Of a stretch of DNA of 64,000 nucleotides, positions 50,101-61,362 are shown piece by piece. How positions within the stretch are numbered: position 1 is the stretch's first letter; each line of letters begins with the position of its first letter. Source of the DNA: Numida meleagris (lineage: Eukaryota > Chordata > Aves > Galliformes > Numididae); contig NC_034410.1 in assembly GCF_002078875.1 (NCBI RefSeq), forward strand, positions 84,097,506-84,161,505, read 5' to 3'. Under the pieces are notes generated by a model. That model worked only from the letters and a program-made list of their open reading frames with translations, searched no databases and was not told where the DNA came from. The position numbers were made by a program, and so were the translations under genes.

Positions 50101-53100
50101 TATAAAAATCTACATATAGGAGGTATATGTATCTCCTATGCATATACTTTATAGAAAAATAAATCTGTAATATATGTTATTCATAAAAATATAAAAAATA
50201 TCTGTATATAGGAGATATATATACTTATATACATAAATATTAAGGAGAAAAATTATATACATATATATCCTTGTGTAATATTTTCTTTTATGTTATAATT
50301 AACAGCACTGAAAGTAAACAACTTTCTCTTAACATCTGAACGCATAATGTTTTCATGTGTTGGCTTCTCTGCCAGGAATATTATCAGTGTCATCAATGAA
50401 TATGATCTTCCAGAACAAAGCATTACGCGGCAGAACTATACGGACTGGATTATGTTCCTGAATTCATCAAATCCAGAAAAACTTGCTGGTCTCAAACTGA
50501 AAAGCTGTGACCTTCAAGAATTTCTTGATCAGGTACCATAATTGCTTCTAACATAATAAGCCTTAAGTAAATAAATAAATAAATAATAAAATGTATAAAG
50601 AAGGACCAGTAACTTGGTTTTCCTTATTTGTACTTCACTTGTAATTAATATGTTATATAAAATCATAAAACATTTATTCAAGATTTCAAGTATAAGCACT
50701 GCTGTAGGATAGTGCAAACTCAAAGTACAAACTCTGGTACAGCATTCAAAATAATACATAATTATCACAGAACTAGTCTTCAAAGGGGCTCCTATCTGGA
50801 GTGTACATGAAGGACACTGGATTCAGTTCTACTCCAGTTTAGAGATACAAGCCCAAGAGAGAAAACATATCTAGCTGAAAGATTATAGAAAAAAGATGCT
50901 GAATGGAAGTTTCCTAAATCCCTATTTGGCAATGGAAGTATCAAAACAATATTAAAACATGCATCGTTTGCCTCTGATCCTATATATGTGCAAATTCAAA
51001 TTCTGCTCTGTGATTGTCTATTCATATCTAATAGACCATTTAAAATTAAAAAGGGAGCTCTTCATTTTCAACCTCACAAACATTTCTCACTACTCATTTC
51101 CTCCAGTGCTGACAGCTGCATAGCCTCCTAGGCTAGCTAGCATCCTTGATTCCAGAGAAGGACACAACGTAAGAGGTGACAAAGTTAAAGCCTCACCATT
51201 CCCACTGGCTTTGCACAACTTTTTGATTGTCAAAAGCCATATTTTTATATACTCTGCCATAAATATTTGTATCCCTTTTTGACCTTAGGAGGCCAGCTTC
51301 AGAAGCACATTTACAAACTGTACAGCTTAATTAGGTGCAATGACAAGAGACAATCACTCTGATTATTTTGCCTAGCACAAACCCTAAAAACAATAGCATT
51401 CTCAATTATTCCTGGTTTAAGTCAAGCTTGAACTAGACTGTATCTCAGAAAATAATGCAAGCTGAATTTCTGATCTTGAGGTTGAGAATGTGAAGATACA
51501 AGGAGCGTATTGCAGAATCACAGAATCATAGAATGGTTTAGGTTGGAAGGGACCTTAAGTACCACCCAGCTTCAACCATGGGCAGGGTTGCCACACACTA
51601 AGATCGGTCTGCCCAGGGCCTGATCCAACCTGGTTTTAAACGCCTTCAAAGGTGGGGCACCCACAGCTTCTCTGGGCCTAAGAAATTACACTTAGGCCCT
51701 TATAATGTGTGTTTTAATTTGTTTGTGAATTCTGCAGAGTGTATCAGGATCTGGCCTGGCTTTCATCGTGTTCACTCAAGCCATTATCCTAATGCCGGGC
51801 TCACAGGCCTGGGCCATCCTGTTTTTTGTAATGTTGTTCAGCTTGGGCCTCTCCTCCATGTTTGGAAACATCGAAGGAGTCTTCACTCCTCTTCTAGAAG
51901 TTCAAGTTATATCTAAGTCAATACCTAAGGAGCTTTTGTCTGGTAAGGTATTTGGTTTGCATTGTTCAAAGAGGGTGACTTTTGTATAGATGCATAATGA
52001 TCAACTGCTTAGTAAATATCATAAAGGGATTAAGAATTTGTAATATTAACTTAGCTATTGTGTAGTGCTAGTCAAGGTAGTGGATTGTATTTGCAGAAGA
52101 TAAGCACACAGATGAGGTAGCATGTTGGCATATGGTATCACAATGCCCTTGCCATTGTCTTTAGCTTGCAAGAACTGTTTCAGTCTGTGAGTGCTCATTA
52201 AATTACCAGGACTGGAGCTGAGCTTGCTCTACGCTGCTGCAAACATCAAGAAGAGCGTTGTCTCCACTGAGGCCTTTTGGCAACTAAAACAATGTTAAGG
52301 TAACAAGTGACATCAGCCAGTCTGCCCTGTCTGTGCAAGAACTTACAGCGTCCCACATTACCATGACTGTAAGACAGATCACTCACCCCTATTCCATTCA
52401 GAACTATAGTGCAACTAATTATTTCACGTTTACTGAGCAGATACTTAGGAATGAGTGCTTACTGCTCAAAGCTGGAATCTTTGAAACTGAGACACTCACC
52501 AAATCCAACCTGCTCCTCAGGAATTGGGCTCTGAGTTGAACTTGTTCATTTTGGCTTTCTTTGCTGAAACATAAAAGCCTGCATTAGCAAACAGAAATAG
52601 AAGAATAGGAGAGATCCTACTGTGAAATTGGTCTAGAAAAATTTGGGTAGTTTCAAGTAATGGATTAACACCTGGGTAACGTATCATTTTAAATTAATAT
52701 GCAGAATATTGCTGTCATGCCTTTTCTACAGTCTTCCTGTGGCACCTAAATTATATTCTTCTTATTCCACAACTTTTTATGTAAAAACAAATCAATTCAC
52801 AACTTGATGAGGTAACCATACATATGTATGTAGGTATGTACTTACATCTTGGGACATGAGGAGGTCTCCTTCTCAGCTCTGGGCCCTTCCTTACCCACTG
52901 CAGGTCCCAGTTGTTCATGTGGACCAACGACTGCATGAAAATGAGAACAGTGAAGCTCATTGCATCAGTCAATAGGCAACATTCCAAAATTACCATAAGG
53001 CAAGCCACAGTCCACACTACTTGCTTGGAACTCTAATAACTGAAGGATGCTTTAAGTCACAGGAGTGCTTTCCTCATGCAACAGAATGGTGTCTTTGTTC

Positions 53101-55963
53101 ACCACACAGAAGAAAACTGAGTTTGGGAAGTGGTATCAACTAGGTCCATACAGGGAGAGAGAATAAAAGTCACTTGAACACAAGCAAAAATAATTTAGAA
53201 CAAAAATAATCTCACCAAGTTCTGTTCTCCAGTAACAAAGGTATCTTTTTTCTTCAGGTATAATATGTCTAGCTTCCTTCCTTTTTGCTCTATGTTTTAC
53301 GTTGGGTTCAGGGAGTTACTGGATTGACATTTTTGACAGCTACGCAGGGTCGCTGCCTCTTCTAGTCATTGCTTTCTTTGAGGTGACTGGGGTTGTGTAT
53401 GTCTATAAAATTAAAAGGTAAGCAGATTTTTTTTCTCTTAAGAGGCAAATACATCCTCCTCTCAATCCATGTATGTTACATACAGATAAAAAACACATTT
53501 CAGTAACACTCTCCAGTTTTGTGAATGTTGCTATCGTTCTTTGCTTCAAGTCTCTTATATGTCTAAAACAAGAAGGATGCTCTCTGCTCAGCACTTATAG
53601 AAGGGGGAATTCTATCTTGGTGCTGAAAAATCAACACCTATTGTCATTCCTTGGTCAAGCAGAGTTGCATTGTCTTTGAAACATCCTTCCGTTATTGCCA
53701 TTTTGTTCCTTATATTCTTCTTATTTATGGTAAGCAACATGCAGGAGCTTTCCTTCATTGAAAGGCTTCATCAGCATGTTAAGAATCTCCTCAGTCACAA
53801 AGACAGATTAAAATCACTCTTTAGTACAAAAGCTTTCCAACATCCTTTGTAATTGTAAATACCAGGAATCTCATGTCATTTTGATTGAGATTCAGCTTAT
53901 CTTCTCTAATTGGGATCTTTCCAGTCCAGAAATTGCCCCAGTCCTCAACAAATGTTAGTTTTCATCGTTCTGTTTTCTCTGCTGCTTGTTGGGACTTAAA
54001 TTTTGCCTGTCTAATTTTCACTCTGGTACTTAAGTCATGAAGGTCCTGATGTCTTCCGGATTAGATGCTACAGAATTGCTGTAACATGTTTATTACTCAC
54101 CTGTAGTTAGAAAACTTACACTAGCATAACGAGCTCAGGTTACGTAAACTGACATGGCTACATTCATCTTTGGAAAAAAAAAGCCCTACTTTATTAATAT
54201 TATTAACACCTACAGCAAGTTATTAAGCGTATTGAATCTCTTCTATTCCAGGAGCTGTACCACACATTTAAAACTTATAGAAAGAATACAGAGAAAATGA
54301 AATTGCTACCACTACGCTCTGACATCTTTTTATGCCTCCTCTTAAAAGGTTCAGTAAAGATGTGAAATGGATGACTGGACGAAAACTAAATCTGTACTGG
54401 CAAATGACATGGAGGTTTATAAGCCCTCTGCTCCTGCTAATTGTCTTTGTGGCCTTCGTTACTCTTCAGATACAGAAGACGCCAACCTATACAGCCTGGA
54501 ACCCCAAATATGTATGTTCTCTAATATTTGCAATACTTAACAGAAGTGAGGGTTCTAAGTTTTTCTCTCCCACCAGATCCTTTAAAATCATTGCTGTTCA
54601 CTGCTTACCTACACAATGTAGTCTGAAGCAATGAAATGCTCAGAACAAGAAGGTTCCAGTGTGCACAGAGATTACAAGGTTTCAAATACTAAAGTGGCTT
54701 TCCTGTTAGCTTCTTCTTTCTGAGAAGTTTTGTGTCGCCACACTCCATGCTTCTTAGAGATGCATGCAATGCAGAGAACTGCTGAAATGTCTCACAGAGA
54801 CTCTATAGCTACATCAGGTTCACAAGTGGTGCACATGTATGAGTAGAGCTTCAGAACTGTGTAACAAACACCAGGGATGCAAACATTTTAGGAGGCTCAG
54901 GGGAGACCTTAGGGCTCTCTACAGCTACCTGAAAGGAGGTTGTAGTGAGGTGGGGGTCGGTCTCTTCTTCCAGGTAACAGTGATAGGACGAAAGCGTTAA
55001 GTTGTGCCAGGGGAGTTTCAAGTTGAGTATTAGGAACAATTTCTTCTTAGAAAGAGTGGTGAGACACTGGAATAGGCCACCCAGGGAGGTGGTGAAATCA
55101 CCATCCCTGGAGGTGTTCCAGAAACATGTAGATGTGGCATTTTAGGACATTGTTAGTGGGCATGGTGGTGAATGGGTTGATGATTGGACTAGATGATCTT
55201 AGTGGTCTTTTCCAACCTGAATGATTCTATGATTTCCCTTGAGAACTACTGATACCACTGGGACACTGATGAATGTCTGACTGTGAAACTTGGACAGACA
55301 GGGAGGGAAGGAGGCAATGGGCCAAGAACAGTGCTGGTTAATTCTGCGCCAAGTCTTGCTGATGTTGAAAATATTCAGTCTGAATGGGGCTGATTCATGT
55401 CAGTTGCAGCTTCTTGTGTCTCTCTCAAATAGAGCCTGTGGAGGGGTCAGAAGATCAGTTCTGGCCTTTAGCTACACACAGATTGCAGTAACCCTCACAG
55501 ATTGATACAAGCCTCTGTAGTGTGAATATATGCAGAGACTGGAATAAGATCCAAAAAAAAAAAAAAAAAACCCACAGAAAAAAATTTACAGCTATATTTA
55601 GACTCGAAGAGTATCCACAGGGCACGGCCACTGAAATGCTATTGTAGAGGAAAAATAAAACTACTGCTATCCTTAATATATCAACATAAGAAAATGTATA
55701 TGGAAATCAGCAAAAATGTAAGTGCCCTAATCACTTTATTTTTTACTTCTGTGTTTTGTTGTTGTTTTTTTTTTTTTCCTAAATCTCCATAGGAACACTT
55801 CCCTATGAAGGAACAGAAAGTCTATCCACCTTGGGTGCAAGCTATCTGTGTGATTTTGGCTGCTCTTCCTTGTATATTTGTACCTCTGGTAGCACTCATC
55901 CAGATCATCAAACGGATGTGCAGAAGCAAGGACCCAAGCCTTGTACAGCCAGAAATGTTTTAA
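32028..55963 (+). CDS. SLC6A18: SLC6A18 (B0AT3/XT2) neutral amino acid transporter, 12 coding exons, 602 aa
   Basis: Exons: 32028-32166, 40808-40948, 42560-42697, 43454-43635, 44044-44154, 49098-49210, 49516-49644, 50376-50532, 51738-51942, 53258-53417, 54349-54511, 55793-55963; 1809 nt including TAA, all introns GT-AG. Assigned to SLC6A18 rather than a second SLC6A19 from [20 protein letters not shown] in TM6, [14 protein letters not shown] loop 1, position between SLC6A19 and TERT, and a short N-tail (KWDNK at residue 13 instead of 34). Known role: renal apical transport of glycine and neutral amino acids in rodents, partnered with collectrin or ACE2; the human protein is reported as poorly active. 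The frame is open throughout, so the bird gene looks functional. The in-frame GTG at 32022 is not used as start; an in-frame TAG lies at 31965. Odd: residues equivalent to SLC6A19 D173, R240 and R95 are N152, H219 and C74. Confidence 0.95.
34915..35100 (+). mobile_element. CR1 LINE 3' fragment
   Basis: GGTGAGGCACTGGCACAGG, CCATCCCTGGAGACACTCAA and GTTGGACTAGCTGGCC, ending CCATTCTGTGATA. Confidence 0.88.
37366..37823 (+). mobile_element. CR1 LINE 3' fragment with ORF2 remnant
   Basis: The longest CR1 piece here. Its first 180 bp still reads as the C-terminal end of CR1 ORF2 ([20 protein letters not shown], then RRLQGNL and LKGDYK). The 3' UTR follows with GGAGGCGCTCAAGGCCAGGT and a degenerate TATGACTTTGTGA tail. 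No reverse transcriptase domain remains. Confidence 0.92.
40808..40948 (+). CDS. SLC6A18: SLC6A18 coding exon 2
   Basis: Acceptor TTTTCAG, donor GTAGG, 141 nt. TM2 ([16 protein letters not shown]) and loop 1; reads GQCLRKG where SLC6A19 reads GQRLRKG. Confidence 0.95.
42560..42697 (+). CDS. SLC6A18: SLC6A18 coding exon 3
   Basis: Acceptor TCTGCAG, donor GTAAC, 138 nt. TM3 ([19 protein letters not shown]) and the start of extracellular loop 2 with sequon N137-R-T. Confidence 0.95.
43454..43635 (+). CDS. SLC6A18: SLC6A18 coding exon 4
   Basis: Acceptor TTTCCAG, donor GTAGG, 182 nt. Loop 2 ([14 protein letters not shown], with N152 where SLC6A19 has D173; sequon N161-I-T), TM4, and the conserved IRGIETTGK. 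The open frame runs on into the intron, but the donor fits the SLC6A19 exon length exactly. Confidence 0.95.
44044..44154 (+). CDS. SLC6A18: SLC6A18 coding exon 5
   Basis: Acceptor TGACTAG, donor GTAAG, 111 nt, in-frame. TM5 with [13 protein letters not shown]: His219 stands where SLC6A19 has Arg240; the LPGAT motif is SLC6A18-like. Confidence 0.95.
44155..49097 (+). other. SLC6A18: SLC6A18 intron 5 (4.9 kb)
   Basis: Expanded relative to the 748 bp SLC6A19 intron 5. No CR1 tail was seen; it contains the TATG microsatellite and the coding-like interval at about 46.9-48.4 kb discussed in the findings. Confidence 0.75.
48764..48790. repeat. (TATG)n microsatellite
   Basis: TATGTATGTATGTAAG-TATGTATG, about six and a half units with one interruption, in SLC6A18 intron 5. 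Confidence 0.85.
49098..49210 (+). CDS. SLC6A18: SLC6A18 coding exon 6
   Basis: Acceptor ATTTCAG, donor GTAAG, 113 nt. TM6 with [19 protein letters not shown], the stretch most diagnostic of SLC6A18. It follows a 4.9 kb intron, far larger than the 748 bp equivalent in SLC6A19. Confidence 0.95.
49516..49644 (+). CDS. SLC6A18: SLC6A18 coding exon 7
   Basis: Acceptor TTTCTAG, donor GTGAG, 129 nt. NDCEKDAV and TM7 ([19 protein letters not shown]). Confidence 0.95.
50070..50275. repeat. AT-rich imperfect repeat block
   Basis: TATA/AAATAT-rich with repeated TAGGAG-TATAT units, just upstream of SLC6A18 exon 8; low complexity. Confidence 0.7.
50376..50532 (+). CDS. SLC6A18: SLC6A18 coding exon 8
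   Basis: Acceptor CTGCCAG, donor GTACC, 157 nt. Extracellular loop 4 with [16 protein letters not shown] and sequons N338-Y-T and N347-S-S; the sequon positions differ from SLC6A19. Confidence 0.94.
50568..50592. repeat. (AAAT)n microsatellite
   Basis: AAATAAATAAATAAATAATA just after SLC6A18 exon 8. Confidence 0.7.
51513..51678 (-). mobile_element. CR1 LINE 3' fragment
   Basis: CAGAATCACAGAATCATAGA, GGTTGGAAGGGACCTTAAGT and CACCCACAGCTTCTCTGGGC in reverse orientation; it ends 60 bp before SLC6A18 exon 9. Confidence 0.92.
51738..51942 (+). CDS. SLC6A18: SLC6A18 coding exon 9
   Basis: Acceptor TTCTGCAG, donor GTAAG, 205 nt. [14 protein letters not shown] and TM8 with [13 protein letters not shown], retaining the Na2-site Ser pair. 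A CR1 tail ends 60 bp upstream of the exon. Confidence 0.95.
53258..53417 (+). CDS. SLC6A18: SLC6A18 coding exon 10
   Basis: Acceptor TTCTTCAG, donor GTAAG, 160 nt. TM9 and TM10; E480 in [13 protein letters not shown] matches SLC6A19 E501. Confidence 0.95.
54349..54511 (+). CDS. SLC6A18: SLC6A18 coding exon 11
   Basis: Acceptor CTTAAAAG (unusual A at -3), donor GTATG, 163 nt. [14 protein letters not shown], then TM11 and TAWNPKY. The boundary is supported by length and phase identity with SLC6A19 exon 11. Confidence 0.93.
54891..55234 (+). mobile_element. CR1 LINE 3' fragment
   Basis: GGAGACCTTAGGGCTCTCTA, CTACCTGAAAGGAGGTTGTA and GATTGGACTAGATGATCTTA, ending AATGATTCTATGAT. Fairly intact 3' UTR copy in SLC6A18 intron 11. 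Confidence 0.94.
55793..55963 (+). CDS. SLC6A18: SLC6A18 coding exon 12 with stop
   Basis: Acceptor CTCCATAG, 56 codons plus TAA. TM12 ([20 protein letters not shown]) and a short tail ([17 protein letters not shown]). It lacks the extended tail of the human protein. Confidence 0.94.
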   Translation, partial: EHFPMKEQKVYPPWVQAICVILAALPCIFVPLVALIQIIKRMCRSKDPSLVQPEMF

Positions 55964-56001
55964 TGTCAAGAGATTAACAGCAACTTTTCTCATCCCCAAA
56001 A

Positions 56002-56007
56002 AATAAA
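56002..56007 (+). terminator. SLC6A18 polyadenylation signal AATAAA
   Basis: Canonical AATAAA 38 nt after the stop, followed by a TCTGTCTG element, giving a very short 3' UTR. A second AATAAA at 56535-56540 could give a longer form of about 0.6 kb. Confidence 0.6.
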
Positions 56008-59000
56008 CATTCTATCTGTCTGTAAGTAAAGATGACAGCTTTTGTTAGATGGGATTAGATGTGTCACTCAGCTAACACGGTTAATGCAATTCTGCTTACA
56101 GCCTATCATTAGCGGTCTATAACAGTGCTATGTTTCCTTTATTTTCAACCAGTTTCACAACACTTGTTGCACCTGCATCCTGTCCTGAATCCTACCTACC
56201 AACAAGCACCAACTCCACTGCCTTAGTTCTTTTCACACATTACTAATTTCATGTCTCCCTGCAGCCAGATTTTATAAACCTCAAAAGCCCGCCAGTTATT
56301 TCAAGTGTCCTCTGCCTTCCTTTGCTTCTATTCCAAACAAACACCATTCCTAAGGATCAGCAACATAAAAATTAAAACCCAAGAAGCTACATTTTCTTTC
56401 ACCAATCCCCCCCCTTAGAGAGCTGGAATGAAAGCTCATGAAGGGGACTCCTTGCTTAGTCTACTTTTTCTAAATCTTTTTATGCATTTAAATAGCAGTT
56501 ATTTTACGATTATTCTATAATCTCAAGCATTGCAAATAAAGCATCAGCAGTTAAAAGAACATGCATTAAGCAAAGCTGAGTAATTAGTTTTGCACAAACA
56601 TCTTAGCTAGCACATTCCAGGGTTTACTGTAGTGGAAAATACTGTGAGAACAAACATTCCCAAATTCTTTAATTTTCCATACTGAACATGATAAATGACT
56701 ACTGTGATAAAAATGTCTCGAGGTGTCGTAGCATGCTGCAACCTTACATGGGATGACCATGAAATTCATCTTAAAAACAAGTTACCCTCTACTTGCCTTC
56801 AGATCCTGGCCATTTTGATGGGAGATAAGGGATCCTTTTGCAGAGATACTTGAGCAACCAGTAGCCTCTGAAAAAATACTGGGAAAGTGTGGGAGGGTAA
56901 GGCATGACAAAGCCTTAGGTGGAGTAATTAAGAGAGCCAAGAAAGACGTAGGAAGTTTAAGAATGATGGACACAGTTTCAGTATTTAGCCTTGTGATAGG
57001 CTATGTATTAGTAGAGCTTTATGAGGGGTTACAGGGATTTGACCACAAGCTGAAGAAGAATGAGACCAACTCGAACTCCTCAATGACATGTTGCTTCTCT
57101 CCACAAAAACACACCACTTGTGGCTGACTATCTAGCAGTGTGGAAACAGTTTTGTCTTTAATTCCTTTGCAACAGCCTGAAGGGTCATACCAATCGAGGC
57201 TCCAAGGTGGCATGACCTTGACAAGATGATAACTAAGAGACATGACAGAAGGAGACAGGCCCACTTCAGAGATGAAAGCAATGGTGAGGGAGAGCTGCAA
57301 ACACCCTTTCACAGCACTTGCTGGCATGGGTACTGACGGCCAATAGTACTTCTGTGAGGAAATCAACAGCAAACTATGAAGCCTAATGGAGAGAGCCATG
57401 CTGAGAGGAACCAGAAGCTCGTGAGACAGCTTTTGCTCAGACATTAACATTAATCCACTGTCAGTGGAGCCAGACCCTCCAGGGAAAACAACATTTCAAA
57501 TCCAAATGCCCTTCCCAACTACACCAGCTCTCACTAGATGTGCCAGAAGCTTGATAATAACTAGTTCAACCTACTCACTCACTAAGGTTACTACTAAAAG
57601 CGCAAAGCAATACTACAAGCACTGCCTCACTGTCAGAGAGACAAGGTGTGCAGGAACAGGAAATAATTACTTGCTCTAATGGAAGAGTTGAAGAGATCTG
57701 ACAACCCTTGTGTGCATGGCACTGACTCCTTCCTGCTCCTGGGCTCTTTAGCTTATCCCTGAATGTGCCCCTCACTCTTGTAGTCCTGGTTACACCAATA
57801 ACAATACTGCTGCCTTTGACTGCTCAAGCCCTTCTTCCTGTTGTAATACTAAAATAGAAACAAAAATGCCAAAACATTTATTTTTTAAAATACTTCTGCA
57901 AACTACAGACTGGTTTTAGAAGGGTTAATTGCTAGAAGTGAGCTTAGGGGCATCAGATGATAAAACTGTAAAAAAAAAAAAGGGGGAAATTAGGCATATA
58001 ACAGATAATTAACTACCCGTTACAATTTAAATTTGAAAGGTTATGAGCTAAAAAGACTTCCATAAAAAATGGTCCCAATAAAAACTGTTTCAATTTTGAG
58101 CATATATTCATATAAAAAAATAACTACATAAATAGAAATTTTAATTAAAGTGAACAATATATATAATACATATTTGATTACAGATAGATGTTCATTAAAA
58201 TCATATATGCAGAATATATAATCAGGCTTAAGAATTTGGTCAGAGATATATCCGTAACAAAAATTGCAGCTAAATAATATAGACATATGCTGAGAAAAGA
58301 ATTAAACTACAAGTAGATTTACAGACTTGAATCTTGTTGGATGTATCTTGAGTCACTGTCATGACACTCACAGACAGTGGAAATTTTGAACTTCCTGACT
58401 TCTGAGCTGCTCATTCTTGTTCCCCTAATGACAGACTTCATGGATCACTGGACATATGCTTCAGTCTGCAAAAGTAGGCAGAGGGAAGAGGCTTTTCAGT
58501 CCCAGTAACTACAGTTCACAGTAGGGAAACGCACAAGGTTAAGTTACTGTTTAGCTGAAGTAGGCATGCAGCAAGTCTGCTACACAACTCCTGCAGGAAC
58601 ACTGTCTTCCTGTTCTTGGTGTACTTCAGATGTGACCTCTATTGATATTCCTGGGCTAGAACTGTAGCCTCAAGAAAGAGGCTGTGAGTAGAAAGAATGA
58701 GAGCTAGACCAGCCAGTGTAACAGCACTTACCTTCTCCTAAACATTGAAACAATTTTAACATTCCCTTATCCACAGAGTCTCCTGAATTTTTTTCCCAGC
58801 TTTCCAGTGATTGCTGAAAACTCACATCATAGGTTCAGAATGCTCCTAAACAAATTATTTTAGTATTTCCAGCCCAAAGTTACTCAATCCACCGTGTTTC
58901 CTGTCAGCAGTTGCTGTTTAACATACTACCTTGCTACCAATTAAGTAGAAAATATTTTACTATCGTAATACATTGCACTATTTATTTTAAAACAGTTCAT

Positions 59001-60977
59001 TACAGAAGTAGCTTTAAGGAATATTTCTACCTTCCCTTGAATGGTATGGGCCAATCATTTTAGCGCAATAAATCTATGCTACTGTTATGTTAAATCTGTT
59101 CCTTAAACATTTGTTCCCAGCATTTTCTCCACTAGTCCTGAGCTGTAGCAGCAAGTTTCCAGTACAGAGTGCCATATTTTCTTCAAATTTTCCAATTCTC
59201 CATTTGCAAGACACATACTAGTTTCAGCACTGCTTTCAGTGGCCTTCTTAAGTAGGCTATTTTAAAAAGAAAATGATTTCTGAGAAGTATTTGCAATTAT
59301 TTACAAATAGCCCTCAGAAACAGCAACTACTGCTTTAAACTGATGACTTACCGAGTAGTTACAGGTAAAGGCAAGCACTGGCTCAGAGAATTGCAAGCAT
59401 CACACTTTATGCATTTTTTCCAAAAGTACACTTTCAACTGATATACCGCCTTGTTAGTTTATATGCCACTTAGTCTGCTGTGGTACAGAGTAAAAATGGG
59501 CTAGTCCCAGCAAAACATGAAGCTTGCATTCCTTGCATTCTGCAAGTTACAGTATCCTGTGAAAGTAGAATAAAGAAGCAATGAAGTTAGAGACAAGACC
59601 CCAGTTGTTCTGAGCTCTAAGGTGGAAAAACATCCCAACCTCTTCTAGAAGGGAGAGTGCAGAAAGGCATTACAAACGTTCAGTCTATTACAATTATTAA
59701 AACATAAAAAAATAAAACAAGGTATGTCTCTTTCTCAGCACACATGGCAAAGTCTGCATTTAAAGGCTTTAGAAGCAAACATATTCATAACTACCATGCT
59801 CTTGGATGGAAGCAGAGAGGTTTTCTTCTGGTCCTCACAAACCCACCTCTTTCCAGTGCTTTTTAGAAACAGTGAATAATTCAGCACAGTTGCTGCTCCA
59901 GTTGTCTACCACAGTTTTCCAGGACATTCTTTTGATCACCCTGAAAGTTTGCCTTGAGATGGCTGTTCAGCACAGAACAGGGCCCATCCTCTCAGCATGG
60001 ATTCACATCATAGGATCTTGGCTTGTGAGGTATTTTTCAGACTGCCCCAGACCCTATCCTGCTCAGTTCTTTCACAGCAGGCATGCTTATTCATTCTCAG
60101 GAAATGATTAGGCTCCCCCTCCTCAGGAGGTTCATCCAGAATACGGAGACCAGGACAAAATAAACATGCACTCATTCTTACTGCTGCCCACCAGCAAGGC
60201 CTTCTTCAACATGACACACAAAATGCATTGAGCCTGTGCATTAAGTGGTAAAGAATCAAAATTTATACCACCTGCAACTACACAAAATCTTATTAGTACA
60301 GCAAAAGACGAAAAGAGCAGCAGACAAGAAGGGACACATAGCTGAAGGAAGTCTGAGTGAGGAGTAGATAGCCACAGGAAGGAACAGCTCCCGCAGAAGT
60401 GCAGGAAGTTCTTACAGTGCTTAAGTCTCATCCTGCCAAGAGATTTTATTTATCCTAATAAAATAGCTCTACATAACAGCATTGCAAATTCAACGTGAGC
60501 CTAGAGAAAAAAAGACACATGGGCAGGCTTATCAGAGCAGTCATAGAGCAAAATTCAGTCCTGTACAACATGCCAACATAAGAGCTAAACAGTAGTTCAG
60601 TAATATTAAGGAGCAAAAGATAAGCCTAAATAAGGAACAGGAAAAGCAAATATACTAACCAGATTACTCTTCTATTATCTAATCAATAACTCTGGTTCCT
60701 CTTGGTTTTGTAGTTATAAATGCTTCACCATTGTTCTGTAAATCTCTATAAACTCTCAGAATATATTAAACATGTTAAACATACTCAGATTTGGCATACA
60801 AATTTTTGATTGTGTTCCCCAAAACAAAAAAATATTTTTCCCATACATCTTGCTAGGCACAGCCATGAAATGCACTTGCCCTGTACCAGTAAGTGCCTTT
60901 CAAGACACTGCCCAGTGTCTTGCTATAAAAATAAAGGTACTGGAGACACGTATGCATTATTGCAACTATGTAGACAA
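56008..60977. other. Convergent intergenic region between SLC6A18 and TERT
   Basis: No gene recognised. It may include longer 3' UTR forms of either gene. A 143-codon open frame on the minus strand (57019-57450) is unassigned. The interval 57960-58320 is AT-rich. Confidence 0.6.
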
Positions 60978-60983
60978 TTTATT
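60978..60983 (-). terminator. Candidate TERT polyadenylation signal
   Basis: AATAAA on the minus strand (TTTATT on plus), 380 nt past the TERT stop. Another lies near 60444-60449. Which is used is unknown. Confidence 0.3.
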
Positions 60984-61362
60984 ATAAAATTGTCCGCAAA
61001 AGAAAATCAAAGAACAGTTCTTCAGAAACAATACACAACAAAAATGTTGATCTGTTTATACAGATAGTTTAAATATGTCTTCATCAAAAAGACAGGAATT
61101 ACTGAAGGAAATCAAGTCAAGTTCACAGGCTGTGCTTCAAACAGCCTTCAAACTTAGAGAAAAACACAAACATGAAGATGCAAACAAAACAGCCTACTCT
61201 TTTTAAGTCATTGTGTAGTACACCCCCCCCCCAAAAAAAAGAAACCTTTCATGTAAAGATGCTTTCAGTTCACTCTACCAAAATTAGCTACAGAGAAAAG
61301 TAATCTAAAAACTTAACATTTGTTTTTAAGCCTGGAAGGATTATGAAATAAACCTTCATCAC

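Noticed and set aside
60132..60431. 99-codon minus-strand open frame
   Set aside because: It lies downstream of the TERT stop on the same strand; composition is unremarkable and no family is recognised.
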